From Acidobacteriota bacterium (lineage in GTDB: Bacteria; Acidobacteriota; Vicinamibacteria; Vicinamibacterales; SCN-69-37), in assembly GCA_016716905.1 (NCBI GenBank), contig JADJUS010000019.1, positions 1 through 15,700 of the forward strand: a DNA stretch of 15,700 nt, written 5' to 3'. The notes beneath the pieces are model-generated. The model was given only the letters and a program-made list of their open reading frames with translations, was not told the DNA's origin and searched no databases. This document shows positions 7,679 through 15,700 of this stretch, piece by piece. A program made the position numbers and the translations under genes. Numbering within the stretch: position 1 is the first letter of the stretch; every line of letters begins with the position of its first letter.

Positions 7679-8938
7679 TTACCCTAGCAGTTGACGGACG
7701 CGATCAAGCGCCACCACCAGCGCGTCGATTTCGTCCGTCGTGTTATACATCGCCAGCGACGCGCGAGCCGTCGCCGGAATCCCGAAGCGGTCCATCACGG
7801 GCTGCGCGCAGTGATGCCCGGTGCGAATCGCGACACCCTCGCGGTCCACGATGGTGCCGATGTCGTGTGGGTGCAGGTCGTCCATGACGAACGACACGAC
7901 ACTCGCCTTGCGCCGTGCGGTGCCGATGATCGTCAGGCCCGGCACGGCGGAGAGCCGAGCGGTGGCGTACGCGAGCAGCGCGGATTCGTGCGCGCCGATG
8001 GCATCAAAGCCGATGCCGCGGACAAACTCGATGGCGGCGCCCAGGCCGATAGCATCCGCAATGTTCGGCGTGCCGGCTTCGAATTTGTACGGCAGCTCGT
8101 TCCACTCGCTCTTCTCGAAGGTGACGGAGCTAATCATGTCGCCGCCGCCCAAAAACGGCGGGCAGGCCTGAAGGAGCGACTCGCGGCCATACAACACGCC
8201 GATGCCCGTGGGGCCGTACACCTTGTGGCCGGTGAACACGTAGAAGTCGGGGTCCAGCGCCTGCACGTCCACGGCCATGTGGTACGCCGCCTGCGATCCG
8301 TCAATCAGCACCGTGGCGCCCACCCGCCTGGCCGCCGCGATCATGTCCTCAACCGGATTGATCGTGCCGAGTGCGTTGGAGAGATGCACGACGGCCAGCA
8401 TCTTCGTGCGAGGTGTCAGGAGCTTCGCAAACTCTTCCAGGATCACGTCGCCGCGATCGTCGATCGGCGCCACCTTGAGGATGGCGCCCGTCCGCGCGCA
8501 GGCCATCTGCCACGGGACAATATTTGAATGGTGCTCCATCGCGGTGATGAGCACTTCGTCGCCAGGCTTCAGTTGCCAGTCGCCCCATGCGCGAGCCACC
8601 AGGTTGATGCTCTCGGTGGCGTTGCGCGTGAAGATGATTTCCCGTTCACTTCTGGCGTTCAGGAACCGCTGCACACTGCGTCGGGCCGACTCGTAGGACG
8701 CCGTCGCCCGTTCGCTGAGGGTGTGCACGCCCCGGTGGACGTTGGCGTTGTCGCGCTCGTAGTAATGGCGCAAGGCGTCCAGCACCACCCGTGGCTTCTG
8801 GGTTGTCGCGGCATTGTCGAGATACGCGAGTGGCTTGCCGTGCACCAGCTGATGCAACGCGGGGAACTGCTCGCGCACCGCCACCACATCCAGGGATGCT
8901 GGCGTCGATGACGCGGCGGGGACGGCCTGGGGGGTCAT
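7679..8938 (-). CDS. sufS: SufS, group II cysteine desulfurase
   Basis: This PLP enzyme frees sulfur from L-cysteine for cluster assembly and hands it to SufU. At 419 residues it has normal length, with a slightly extended N-terminus (about 15 residues before LDVVAVREQFPAL). Visible landmarks are YLDNAATTQKP (39-49), the substrate-channel motif NANVHRGVHTLSERAT, EHHSN with H136, the PLP lysine K239 in FTGHKVYGPTG and the catalytic C377 in RTGHHCAQP. The group II (SufS/CsdA) type is clear from RTGHHCAQP, unlike the SSGSACS loop of the other desulfurase at 1408-2552. The start overlaps the sufD stop by ATGA, so the two are coupled. Confidence 0.95.
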   Translation of the reverse strand: MTPQAVPAASSTPASLDVVAVREQFPALHQLVHGKPLAYLDNAATTQKPRVVLDALRHYYERDNANVHRGVHTLSERATASYESARRSVQRFLNARSEREIIFTRNATESINLVARAWGDWQLKPGDEVLITAMEHHSNIVPWQMACARTGAILKVAPIDDRGDVILEEFAKLLTPRTKMLAVVHLSNALGTINPVEDMIAAARRVGATVLIDGSQAAYHMAVDVQALDPDFYVFTGHKVYGPTGIGVLYGRESLLQACPPFLGGGDMISSVTFEKSEWNELPYKFEAGTPNIADAIGLGAAIEFVRGIGFDAIGAHESALLAYATARLSAVPGLTIIGTARRKASVVSFVMDDLHPHDIGTIVDREGVAIRTGHHCAQPVMDRFGIPATARASLAMYNTTDEIDALVVALDRVRQLLG

Positions 8939-10239
8939 GCCGGCAGGTGCAGCTTCTCGACCAGGACCTCTTCGAGACGGTCTCGCACGGCGTCGTGTTT
9001 GATCCCGTTGAGGACATCACTGGCAAACGCGTGAATGAGCATGTTGCGCGCATCCTGCACTCCGATGCCACGAGCGCGCAGGTAGAACAACTGGTCGGCA
9101 TCGAGCTGGCCGATGGCCGCGCCATGGGTGCACTTCACATCATCCGCAAAAATTTCGAGCTGCGGCTTGGTGTTGATTGAGGCTTCGTCCGAGAGCAGGA
9201 GCGCTTTGTTGGTCTGTTTCGCGTCGGTCTTCTGGGCGTCGGGCCGCACGATGATCTTGCCGTTGAACACCGCTTTGGCGCGTCCGGTCAGGATGCCTTT
9301 GTAGACTTCGTGACTCGGGCAGTGCGGCATCGCGTGGTCGATGGTGGTGTGCGTGTCCACGAGGGTCTCGCCGTCGGCCACGTAGAGGCCGTTGAGCGTG
9401 CACTCGGCGCCGTCTCCCGCAAGTGTGGCCGTGATGTCGTTGCGCGCGATGCGCCCGCCGAACGTGATGGCCTGGGACGTAAACGTGCTGGCACGGTGCA
9501 AATGCACAAACGTGCTGGCCATGTGGAAGGCCTCGGCCGTTTCGCGCTGCACCTTGACGTGGTCCACCATCGCTCCCGGTCCCAGCAGCACCTCGGTCAC
9601 GGCGGTGGTCAGCACCGGCGCGGCGCCGATTCCCGCGTAGTTCTCCACAATGGATGACTGCGACTGCTCACCAGCGACGACGAAGAGGCGCGGAGCCACA
9701 AGGCCAGGATCGGCGCCTGGTGCCGAGATGAAGAGCACATGGATGGGCTCGGTCACCACGGCCTTCGGGGCGATGTGGATGAAGACACCGCCTTCGCAGA
9801 AGGCCGTGTTCAGCAAGACAAACGGATGGTCGCTCTTGAGGCTCGGGCCTTCCAGGGGCGGCTGGTCGGTCATCGCTTCGGCCATGCCGGACACAGTGAC
9901 GCCCGCCGGCAGGTTCTCGAGCGACGAGAGTTCAGAAGACAGCCGGCCATTCACCACCACGGCCTGCATGCCGAACGCGGTTTTGAAGAGGAACGGCTCG
10001 AGGTCGGCCGCGGTCACTCTTGGGCCGCCGGTGACGCGCCGGAAGCTGGTGGCGGCAATCGCGGCCACGTTCGTGAACTTCCACTCTTCGTCGCGCGTGG
10101 TCGGGAAGCCTCGCGCGATGAACCGGGCAAAGGCCGAGGACCGCGCGGTGCGGAGCCACTCGGGTCCAAAGGCCGGTGATTCGCGGAATGCCTCGAAGTC
10201 GGCCGCGTAAGTCTCGTGACGCTCGGCTACCTGCGGCAT
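8935..10239 (-). CDS. sufD: SufD, scaffold subunit of the SufBCD complex
   Basis: SufD pairs with SufB and a SufC dimer to form the ATP-driven Fe-S scaffold and is linked to iron supply. The 434-residue protein begins MPQVAERHETYAADFEAF and contains TTRDEEWKFTNVAAI near residues 47-61, the usual N-terminal SufD motif. The C-terminal half is the beta-helix core, with LNGLYVADGETLVDTHTTIDH and KCTHGAAIGQLDADQLFYLR. H372 in that last motif corresponds to the conserved SufD histidine (H360 in E. coli). It begins two bases after the sufC stop and overlaps sufS by four bases. Confidence 0.94.
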   Translation of the reverse strand: MPQVAERHETYAADFEAFRESPAFGPEWLRTARSSAFARFIARGFPTTRDEEWKFTNVAAIAATSFRRVTGGPRVTAADLEPFLFKTAFGMQAVVVNGRLSSELSSLENLPAGVTVSGMAEAMTDQPPLEGPSLKSDHPFVLLNTAFCEGGVFIHIAPKAVVTEPIHVLFISAPGADPGLVAPRLFVVAGEQSQSSIVENYAGIGAAPVLTTAVTEVLLGPGAMVDHVKVQRETAEAFHMASTFVHLHRASTFTSQAITFGGRIARNDITATLAGDGAECTLNGLYVADGETLVDTHTTIDHAMPHCPSHEVYKGILTGRAKAVFNGKIIVRPDAQKTDAKQTNKALLLSDEASINTKPQLEIFADDVKCTHGAAIGQLDADQLFYLRARGIGVQDARNMLIHAFASDVLNGIKHDAVRDRLEEVLVEKLHLPA

Positions 10240-10241
10240 GG

Positions 10242-11003
10242 CTACGCCCGGGCTCCGGCCACGGCATCCACCCAGCCGTACCCCTTGTCTTCAAGCTCGA
10301 GCGCCAGTTCCTTGCCGCCCGACTTCACGATGCGGCCGCCGCTGAGCACGTGCACGAAGTCCGGCACGATGTAGTCGAGCAGGCGCTGATAGTGGGTCAC
10401 CACGATGATGGCGCGATCGGGGCTGCGCAACGCGTTGACGCCATTGGCGACAATGCGGAGGGCGTCGATGTCGAGGCCGGAATCGGTCTCGTCGAGAATC
10501 GCCAGCTTCGGTTCGAGCACCGCCATCTGGAAGATCTCGTTGCGCTTTTTCTCACCGCCCGAAAATCCTTCGTTAACCGCGCGGTGCAGCATCGACTGAT
10601 CCATCTCGAGGAGCTTCGCCTTTTCGCGGATCACCTGGAGGAACTCGACGGCGTCCAGTTCCTGCAGTCCGCGGTGCTTGCGCACGGCGTTGAGCGCGGC
10701 CTTGAGGAAGTAGGAGTTGTTGACGCCGGGAATTTCCACCGGATACTGGAACGCCATGAACACGCCTTCACGGGCGCGCTCCTCGGGGTCCATGTCCAGC
10801 AGGTCCTTGCCGTCGTAGGCCACCGTGCCGCCCGTGGCCTCATAGCCGGGGTGGCCGCAGAGGATACGGGCCAGCGTGCTCTTGCCCGAGCCGTTGGGCC
10901 CCATGATGGCGTGCACTTCGCCAGGGTTGACCGACAAGCTCAGGCCCTTGAGGATTTCCTTGTCCTCGACCCTGACACGCAGATCCGAAATCTCGAGCAA
11001 CAT
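10242..11003 (-). CDS. sufC: SufC, ABC-type ATPase of the SufBCD complex
   Basis: SufC hydrolyses ATP to drive conformational change in SufB-SufD during cluster assembly; it is a soluble ABC ATPase, not a transporter subunit. The 253-residue protein has Walker A GPNGSGKST at 35-43, the Q-loop glutamine at Q86 (FQYPVEIPG), signature FSGGEKKR at 147-154, Walker B LAILDE at 167-172 followed by TDSGLDIDAL, and the switch histidine at H204 (VVTHYQRLL). ATG 11003 follows the sufB stop by two bases, with GGAAGGAAG about a dozen bases upstream as ribosome binding site. Confidence 0.96.
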   Translation of the reverse strand: MLLEISDLRVRVEDKEILKGLSLSVNPGEVHAIMGPNGSGKSTLARILCGHPGYEATGGTVAYDGKDLLDMDPEERAREGVFMAFQYPVEIPGVNNSYFLKAALNAVRKHRGLQELDAVEFLQVIREKAKLLEMDQSMLHRAVNEGFSGGEKKRNEIFQMAVLEPKLAILDETDSGLDIDALRIVANGVNALRSPDRAIIVVTHYQRLLDYIVPDFVHVLSGGRIVKSGGKELALELEDKGYGWVDAVAGARA

Positions 11004-11005
11004 AC

Positions 11006-12448
<1,443 letters not shown>

Positions 12449-12458
12449 TTGTGGATCT

Positions 12459-12508
12459 GGGAGGCCGGGGCTTGCCCGGCGCGTGACCGGCCTCAAGGCC
12501 CGGCCTCG
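12459..12508. repeat. Hairpin repeat variant inside the SUF operon
   Basis: gaggccggg (12461-12469) pairs with cccggcctc (12499-12507), and the unit gccggg/cccggc repeats inside (12463-12480). The sequence is a diverged relative of the hairpins at 556-587 and 6717-6745. It fills the gap between the A-type carrier stop (12517) and the sufB start (12448), close to the sufB ribosome landing zone. It could attenuate or stabilise the operon mRNA; this is inference. Confidence 0.65.
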
Positions 12509-12516
12509 GTGTCACA

Positions 12517-12843
12517 TCAGGCGACACTAAAAGACGTTCCGCAGCCGCACGTCTGTTTGGCGTTCGGGTTCTGGAACACAAAACCGCGGCTGACCAGGCT
12601 CGTGTCGTAGTCGAGCGTGGTGCCGTCGAGCAAGCGATGGCTGCGGGGGTCAACCCACACCTTCACGCCTTCGGGTCCATCGAACACAAGGTCGGCTGGC
12701 GTCGGCGCGGCTTCCCACTCAAACACATATTCGAAGCCGGAACAGCCGCCGGCCTTGATGCCGACACGCAGGCCGGTCGCGCCTTCGTGCCTGGCCAGCA
12801 GCTTGTGCATCTGCGTGGCGGCGATTGGGGTCACGGCAATCAT
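12517..12843 (-). CDS. A-type iron-sulfur carrier (SufA/IscA/ErpA family)
   Basis: A-type carriers take clusters from SufBCD and deliver them to target proteins. The 108-residue protein begins MIAVTPIAATQMHKLLARH, and all three cluster-binding cysteines are present: C34 in AGGCSGFEY, and C99 and C101 in QTCGCGTSF. The ATG at 12843 overlaps the rrf2 stop (ATGA), so it is translationally coupled to the regulator; a longer ORF reading upstream lies inside rrf2. Whether to call it SufA or ErpA cannot be decided from sequence alone; its place in the SUF operon favours a SufA role. Confidence 0.92.
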   Translation of the reverse strand: MIAVTPIAATQMHKLLARHEGATGLRVGIKAGGCSGFEYVFEWEAAPTPADLVFDGPEGVKVWVDPRSHRLLDGTTLDYDTSLVSRGFVFQNPNAKQTCGCGTSFSVA

Positions 12844-13304
12844 GATCGTTTCACCATCTGCATCGGCATCACGCCGGTGGGAAGCGGCAGAGGCGCCGGC
12901 ATTTCCATCGCCAGCTCGGCGACCGACGTGGCGGCCAGCGCGGCAATGATGCGGTCCTTGATGCGCCACAGCGGATCGCGGATGTTGCACTTCGAGTACT
13001 GGTCGCAGCTATGGTCTTCTTCAGAACACGCAGTGACCATTAACGGACCATCGACCGCCTGAATGACATCTGCCACCGACATGGCCGCGGCGGCACGTGC
13101 CAGGGCATATCCACCGCGAATCCCCTGCTGCGATTCAAGCAGCCGGCCTCGCACGAGCTTCTGGAGCACCTTGGCCAGCAATTCAGGCGGAATATCGTAG
13201 GTTTCTGCCAATTCCCTCGCCGAAACCGCTCCCCGATCGGCATTGGCGGCCAGGTGTCTCACCGCCAGAAGCGCGTAGTCAGTTTTTTTTGAGAGCCGTA
13301 GCAT
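12840..13304 (-). CDS. Rrf2-family regulator of the SUF operon (IscR/SufR-like)
   Basis: The winged helix is at residues 1-70, with MLRLSKKTDYALLAVRHLA, the recognition part IPPELLAKVLQKL and the wing GIRGGYALAR. A cluster-binding loop follows, with C93, C100 and C106 (TACSEEDHSCDQYSKC). The spacing C-x6-C-x5-C differs by one from the C-x5-C-x5-C of E. coli IscR. Such proteins sense Fe-S status and repress iron-sulfur assembly genes. At 154 residues it has normal length, with a proline-rich tail of unknown role. It is the first gene of the operon and sits just behind a promoter and candidate operator, so self-repression is likely. The start at 13304 has AAGG upstream. Confidence 0.9.
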   Translation of the reverse strand: MLRLSKKTDYALLAVRHLAANADRGAVSARELAETYDIPPELLAKVLQKLVRGRLLESQQGIRGGYALARAAAAMSVADVIQAVDGPLMVTACSEEDHSCDQYSKCNIRDPLWRIKDRIIAALAATSVAELAMEMPAPLPLPTGVMPMQMVKRS

Positions 13305-13335
13305 TGCGGGGCCTTTTTGCTGCGAGGCCGGATAT

Positions 13336-13357
13336 GTCCGACCGAACTAGTCCATCT
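13336..13357 (-). promoter_or_regulatory. Candidate Rrf2/IscR-type operator over the transcription start
   Basis: The minus-strand core GACTAGTTCGGTC (13340-13352) resembles the type 1 IscR site centre GACT-N6-GTC with two mismatches, and it is flanked by ATG on one side and GGACAT on the other. It begins immediately after the -10 box and covers the predicted start, the classic place for a repressor. Outer half-sites are weak, so this is a candidate only. Confidence 0.45.
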
Positions 13358-13382
13358 TAGAAGTACCGGCGGGTTGTTGCAA
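13354..13382 (-). promoter_or_regulatory. Promoter of the rrf2-suf operon
   Basis: On the minus strand, -35 TTGCAA (13377-13382) and -10 TAAGAT (13354-13359) are 17 bases apart and match four of six consensus bases each. The predicted start is near 13347, giving a leader of about 43 bases before rrf2. The -35 box begins 18 bases beyond the moeB stop, so rrf2-suf can be transcribed independently of moeB. Confidence 0.5.
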
Positions 13383-13399
13383 GCCGGCGAGGGTCGCCA

Positions 13400-14507
13400 C
13401 TACGAATACCCCGCCATTCGCCACGCGTGAATGCCCCCGGCCAGATTGACCGCCTCAAAGCCCTTCTGTCTGAGGGCAGCGGTCACCCGGGCGCTGCGGG
13501 CCCCGGACTGACACTGCACCACCACCGTCCGGTCTCTTGGCAGGGCGTCAAGTTGCTGCATGACCGCGCCCATGGGAATGAGGACGGCGCCTTCGATGTG
13601 GGCCGACGCGTGTTCGAACGGCTCCCGCACGTCCAGCAACATGTGCGGGTGACCCGACTCGCGCCACTGATGCAGTTCGTCAACAGTCATTTCGTCTTTC
13701 ATTTCAGCGGTCTCCGATGGTCCACACACCTGATCGTAAGCGACAAGCGTGCCGATTGTTGGCGCATCGCCGCACACCGGACATTCCGGGTCGCGCGGCA
13801 GGGTGATGGTGCGGAATGTCATGCGCAGCGCGTCGCATAGCAGCAGGCGTCCGGCCAGCGACTCACCCATGCCGGTGACGAGTTTGATGGCCTCAGTGGC
13901 CTGCACAGTGCCAATGATGCCCGGCAGGACGCCCAGCACCCCTGCTTCGGCGCAATTCGGAATCAGGCCGTCCGGGGGCGGCTCGGGGTGCAGACAGCGG
14001 TAACAGGGCCCGCCCGGGGCCGCGAACACGGCGGCTTGTCCTTCGAACCTGAAGACGCTGCCGTAGACGTTTGGCGTGCCGCTCATCACGCACGCGTCGT
14101 TGACCAGGTACCGGGTCGGAAAATTGTCTGTGCCGTCCAGCACCACATCGTACGCGTCCACCAGCGCGCGGGCGTTCGAGACGCCAAACGGAACTTCGTG
14201 TTGTTCAAGGACGACATCCGGGGTTGACCGAACGGATCTTCGCGGCCGCTGATGCGAGCTTGGAGCGGCCGATGTCCCCAGTGCCATGAATAATCTGCCG
14301 GTGCAGGTTGGACTCGTCAACCACATCGAAGTCCACCAGGCCGAGCGTGCCGACACCCGCCGCAGCCAGGTACAACGCGGCCGGTGACCCCAGCCCACCC
14401 AGGCCAACGATGAGGACTCGCGCATCGAGCAATCGCTGCTGCCCCTGCCGCCCGAGTTCCGGCAGCAACAGGTGTCGCGCATACCGAACCGCGTCAGGCG
14501 AGGACAT
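13400..14507 (-). CDS. moeB: MoeB/ThiF-type adenylyltransferase fused to a C-terminal rhodanese domain, one frameshift
   Basis: This E1-like enzyme adenylates the C-terminal glycine of a MoaD/ThiS-type sulfur carrier; the rhodanese domain can then supply sulfur, as in MoeZ or MOCS3. ATG 14507 gives MSSPDAVRYARHLLLPELG. Landmarks after correction are the ATP loop GLGGLGSPAALYLA (35-48), DFDVVDESNLHRQ, zinc cysteines C168/C171 (CYRC) and C242/C245 (CPVC), C185 in IPNCAEAGVLG, and rhodanese (about 273-368) with LLDVREPFEH and the active-site loop CQSGAR at C332. One extra base near 14220 breaks the frame between IRSVNP and DVVLEQHE; removing it gives exactly 369 codons. No carrier-protein gene lies nearby, so the pathway (molybdopterin, thiamine or cysteine) is open. 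No Shine-Dalgarno precedes the start. Confidence 0.85.
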
Positions 14508-14529
14508 TCAATGATTCTAGATGCGGGAT

Positions 14530-14707
14530 GGTAGGGGGACGGGTGTGTTTTCCACAGAAACCCGCGAAATGGGGACAGGTCTCGCGACCAAACGACCTCA
14601 GAGGTCGGTTTCCTCTGGTCTCTTGAAACCGACCTCTGAGGTCGTTTGGTCGCGAGACCTGTCCCCATTTCGCGGGTTTCTGTGGAAATCACACCCGTCC
14701 CCTTACC
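14530..14707. repeat. Large near-perfect inverted repeat (83-bp arms, 12-base loop), REPIN-like
   Basis: The left arm (14530-14612) and right arm (14625-14707) are reverse complements with only two mismatches (at 14534 and in the T run near 14544). The loop is ctctggtctctt (14613-14624). Each arm carries its own inner palindrome gacctc-a-gaggtc and the motif ggggacaggt. This is the layout of paired REP elements (REPINs) moved by RAYT transposases, though no transposase gene lies here. ORFs of both strands across it are mirror translations of the palindrome and not genes. Confidence 0.9.
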
Positions 14708-14880
14708 TTCCTCAATATGGACATCATCGGGCACCAGCCGGTGAGGGCTGATTGGAACAGGTTCGCGCCGACGAACAGGGTGAACCAGAAGAAGCGGGCG
14801 TCCACATACATGCCGAGCAGGACGCTCGCCATCACGAACGCACCGGCAATCAATCGCAACATCGCTTCAATCGTCATCAA
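14689..14880 (-). CDS. Small inner-membrane protein, DUF2892 (YgaP-type membrane domain)
   Basis: The 63-residue protein starts MMTIEAMLRLIAGAFVMASV and has two hydrophobic segments (about residues 8-23 and 29-45) and the family ending LFQSALTGWCPMMSILRK. DUF2892 proteins are short membrane proteins often found near rhodanese proteins; a function is not established. AGGAG lies six bases before ATG 14880. The final residues (about VRGRV) and the stop codon are encoded by the inverted repeat, so the natural C-terminus may have been altered. It begins 17 bases after the stress-protein gene and is likely co-transcribed with it. Confidence 0.85.
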   Translation of the reverse strand: MMTIEAMLRLIAGAFVMASVLLGMYVDARFFWFTLFVGANLFQSALTGWCPMMSILRKVRGRV

Positions 14881-14897
14881 CTACTCCTGCTGAGAGG

Positions 14898-15601
14898 CTA
14901 CGCCTCGGGAACGAACAACACCGGCCCCACGCCGGATCGAATCAACGGCTCGCCAACGGTGGTACGCCACACGCGGTCATGCACGCGGGGCTCTGCCACC
15001 ACCACCATCGAGACATCGGCAAACATGTCGGACGCCGGCACCGTATCGTGGCGACGATCGGTGGCTGTCGCACCCAACGCCACCGCCAGCTTCCGGGCCA
15101 GCTCCCAGGCCGCATCCCCTCGCAGTCCGGGCGCGGCATACACGGCGAGTCGTGCGAGCGCCGGCGAATCGCCACCATGCACCACCAGCACCGGCACGGC
15201 GGTGTCACGCAGCACGCGCTCGGCCACTGAACCCAACCACCACAATCGTGGACCCGTGCGCCCGTGCGTGCCCATCACGATCAGGTCGGCACCGTCGGCG
15301 TGGCGCTCGATGGCCTCCACAGGGGGACGCATCTCAATGACGGCGGTAAATGGGGCGCGCGTGTGTTTTCTGCCGAAGACCTCAAGAAATCTCTGAGCCT
15401 GCGCCTGACGATGCCGGCGCTCCGCCGCCATCGTCTCAATCTGCTCCTTGGTGAAATACACCGGCGCTTCAAGCGCCTCCGCGTGCAGCAACACCAGTTG
15501 TGCGCCGCAGCCCTGCGCCATGGCCCCGGCCGGTGATTTGCCGCCGACGACGCCTCACCGAAGTCGACGGGCACAAGAATCTGTTTCAGCGTCGCAGTCA
15601 T
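14898..15601 (-). CDS. Universal stress protein (UspA family), one frameshift
   Basis: The start MTATLKQILVPVDFGEASSA at 15601 has AGAAGGGG upstream. The frame breaks at about 15525-15540 (one base missing) and resumes as MAQGCGAQLVLLHAEALEAP. With one base restored, the gene has exactly 235 codons. The first UspA domain ends with the ATP-binding motif GTHGRTGPRLWWLGSVAERVLRDTAVPVLVV, of the G-x2-G-x9-G-S type. A second half (about residues 135-234) resembles a degenerate Usp domain: it ends in IRSGVGPVLFVPEA but lacks the glycine motif. Such proteins respond to stress, often by binding ATP; a specific role is unknown. Confidence 0.85.
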
Positions 15602-15616
15602 GCCGGCACCCCTTCT

Positions 15617-15700
15617 TCAATCGCCGGCGCATTCGCCGCACCCCCGGCGATTCGCCATCGCGAAGTACACCACCGGCACCGTCATCCGCGAAAGCAGCAG
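15617..15700 (-). CDS. C-terminal tail of an upstream gene (partial), possibly a membrane transporter
   Basis: An open frame enters from the window edge and stops with TGA at 15617-15619, giving 27 residues (LLLSRMTVPVVYFAMANRRG and a short tail). The hydrophobic stretch followed by basic residues resembles the end of an RND-type efflux permease, where a VLPVLY-like motif closes the last helix, but too little is visible to be sure. It stops 15 bases before the stress-protein start, whose ribosome binding site follows directly, so the two are likely co-transcribed. Confidence 0.3.
   Translation of the reverse strand: MLLSRMTVPVVYFAMANRRGCGECAGD

Noticed and set aside
7691..8527. 278-residue plus-strand open frame opposite sufS
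   Set aside because: Antisense shadow of an intact, motif-complete sufS.
13386..13398. Small hairpin ggcga-ggg-tcgcc just after moeB as a terminator
   Set aside because: Five-base stem without a T-run; too weak to call.
14508..14751. Open frames on both strands across the palindrome, including an N-terminal extension of the moeB frame up to 14734
   Set aside because: Both translate the same inverted repeat and give mirrored peptides; the real moeB start at 14507 matches the family N-terminus.

Overview
The window is GC-rich bacterial chromosome, probably from an acidobacterium (Vicinamibacteria-like, perhaps a metagenome assembly). This placement is inferred. It rests on a PadR regulator next to the start of an ADOP-type ABC permease, a large secreted BNR/sortilin-like repeat protein, and the hairpin and GTCCAG-type intergenic repeats. 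There is no rRNA or other marker to test it.

Layout. 1-487 (minus) holds the start of an ADOP-type permease and a PadR regulator, both broken by many frameshifts. 587-2552 (minus) is a two-gene unit: an IscS/NifS-type cysteine desulfurase overlapping an MqnD-like menaquinone gene by ATGA, both with frameshifts. 2590-5671 (plus) encodes a secreted ~809-residue BNR-repeat protein and a translationally coupled putative lipoprotein, one single-base indel each. 5673-5784 is an array of short repeats. 5841-6707 (plus) is a secreted, probably beta-barrel, protein. 6750-13304 (minus) is a complete, intact SUF iron-sulfur assembly operon in the order rrf2, A-type carrier, sufB, sufC, sufD, sufS, sufT-like, sufU. 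A promoter and a likely Rrf2/IscR-type operator lie in front of rrf2. 13400-14507 (minus) is a MoeB/ThiF adenylyltransferase fused to a rhodanese domain (one indel). 14530-14707 is a near-perfect 83-bp inverted repeat. 14689-15601 (minus) holds a DUF2892 membrane protein and a universal stress protein (one indel). The last bases are the C-terminal tail of another minus-strand gene.

How the genes work together. SufS takes sulfur from cysteine and SufU relays it. SufB, SufC and SufD build the cluster with ATP. The A-type carrier and the SufT-like protein help deliver or mature clusters. The Rrf2 protein, with three cysteines, probably senses cluster status and represses its own promoter. The second desulfurase and the MoeB-rhodanese protein suggest wider sulfur trafficking (thiocarboxylate or cofactor sulfuration), but that link is inferred from position only.

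Quality. Single-base indels are very dense at the left edge (about 1-1930), sparse elsewhere, and absent from the SUF operon. Most corrected gene lengths come out as whole codons, so I read most of these breaks as sequencing or assembly errors rather than gene decay. I did not find a clearly new molecular system. The most unusual object is the long palindrome at 14530-14707.
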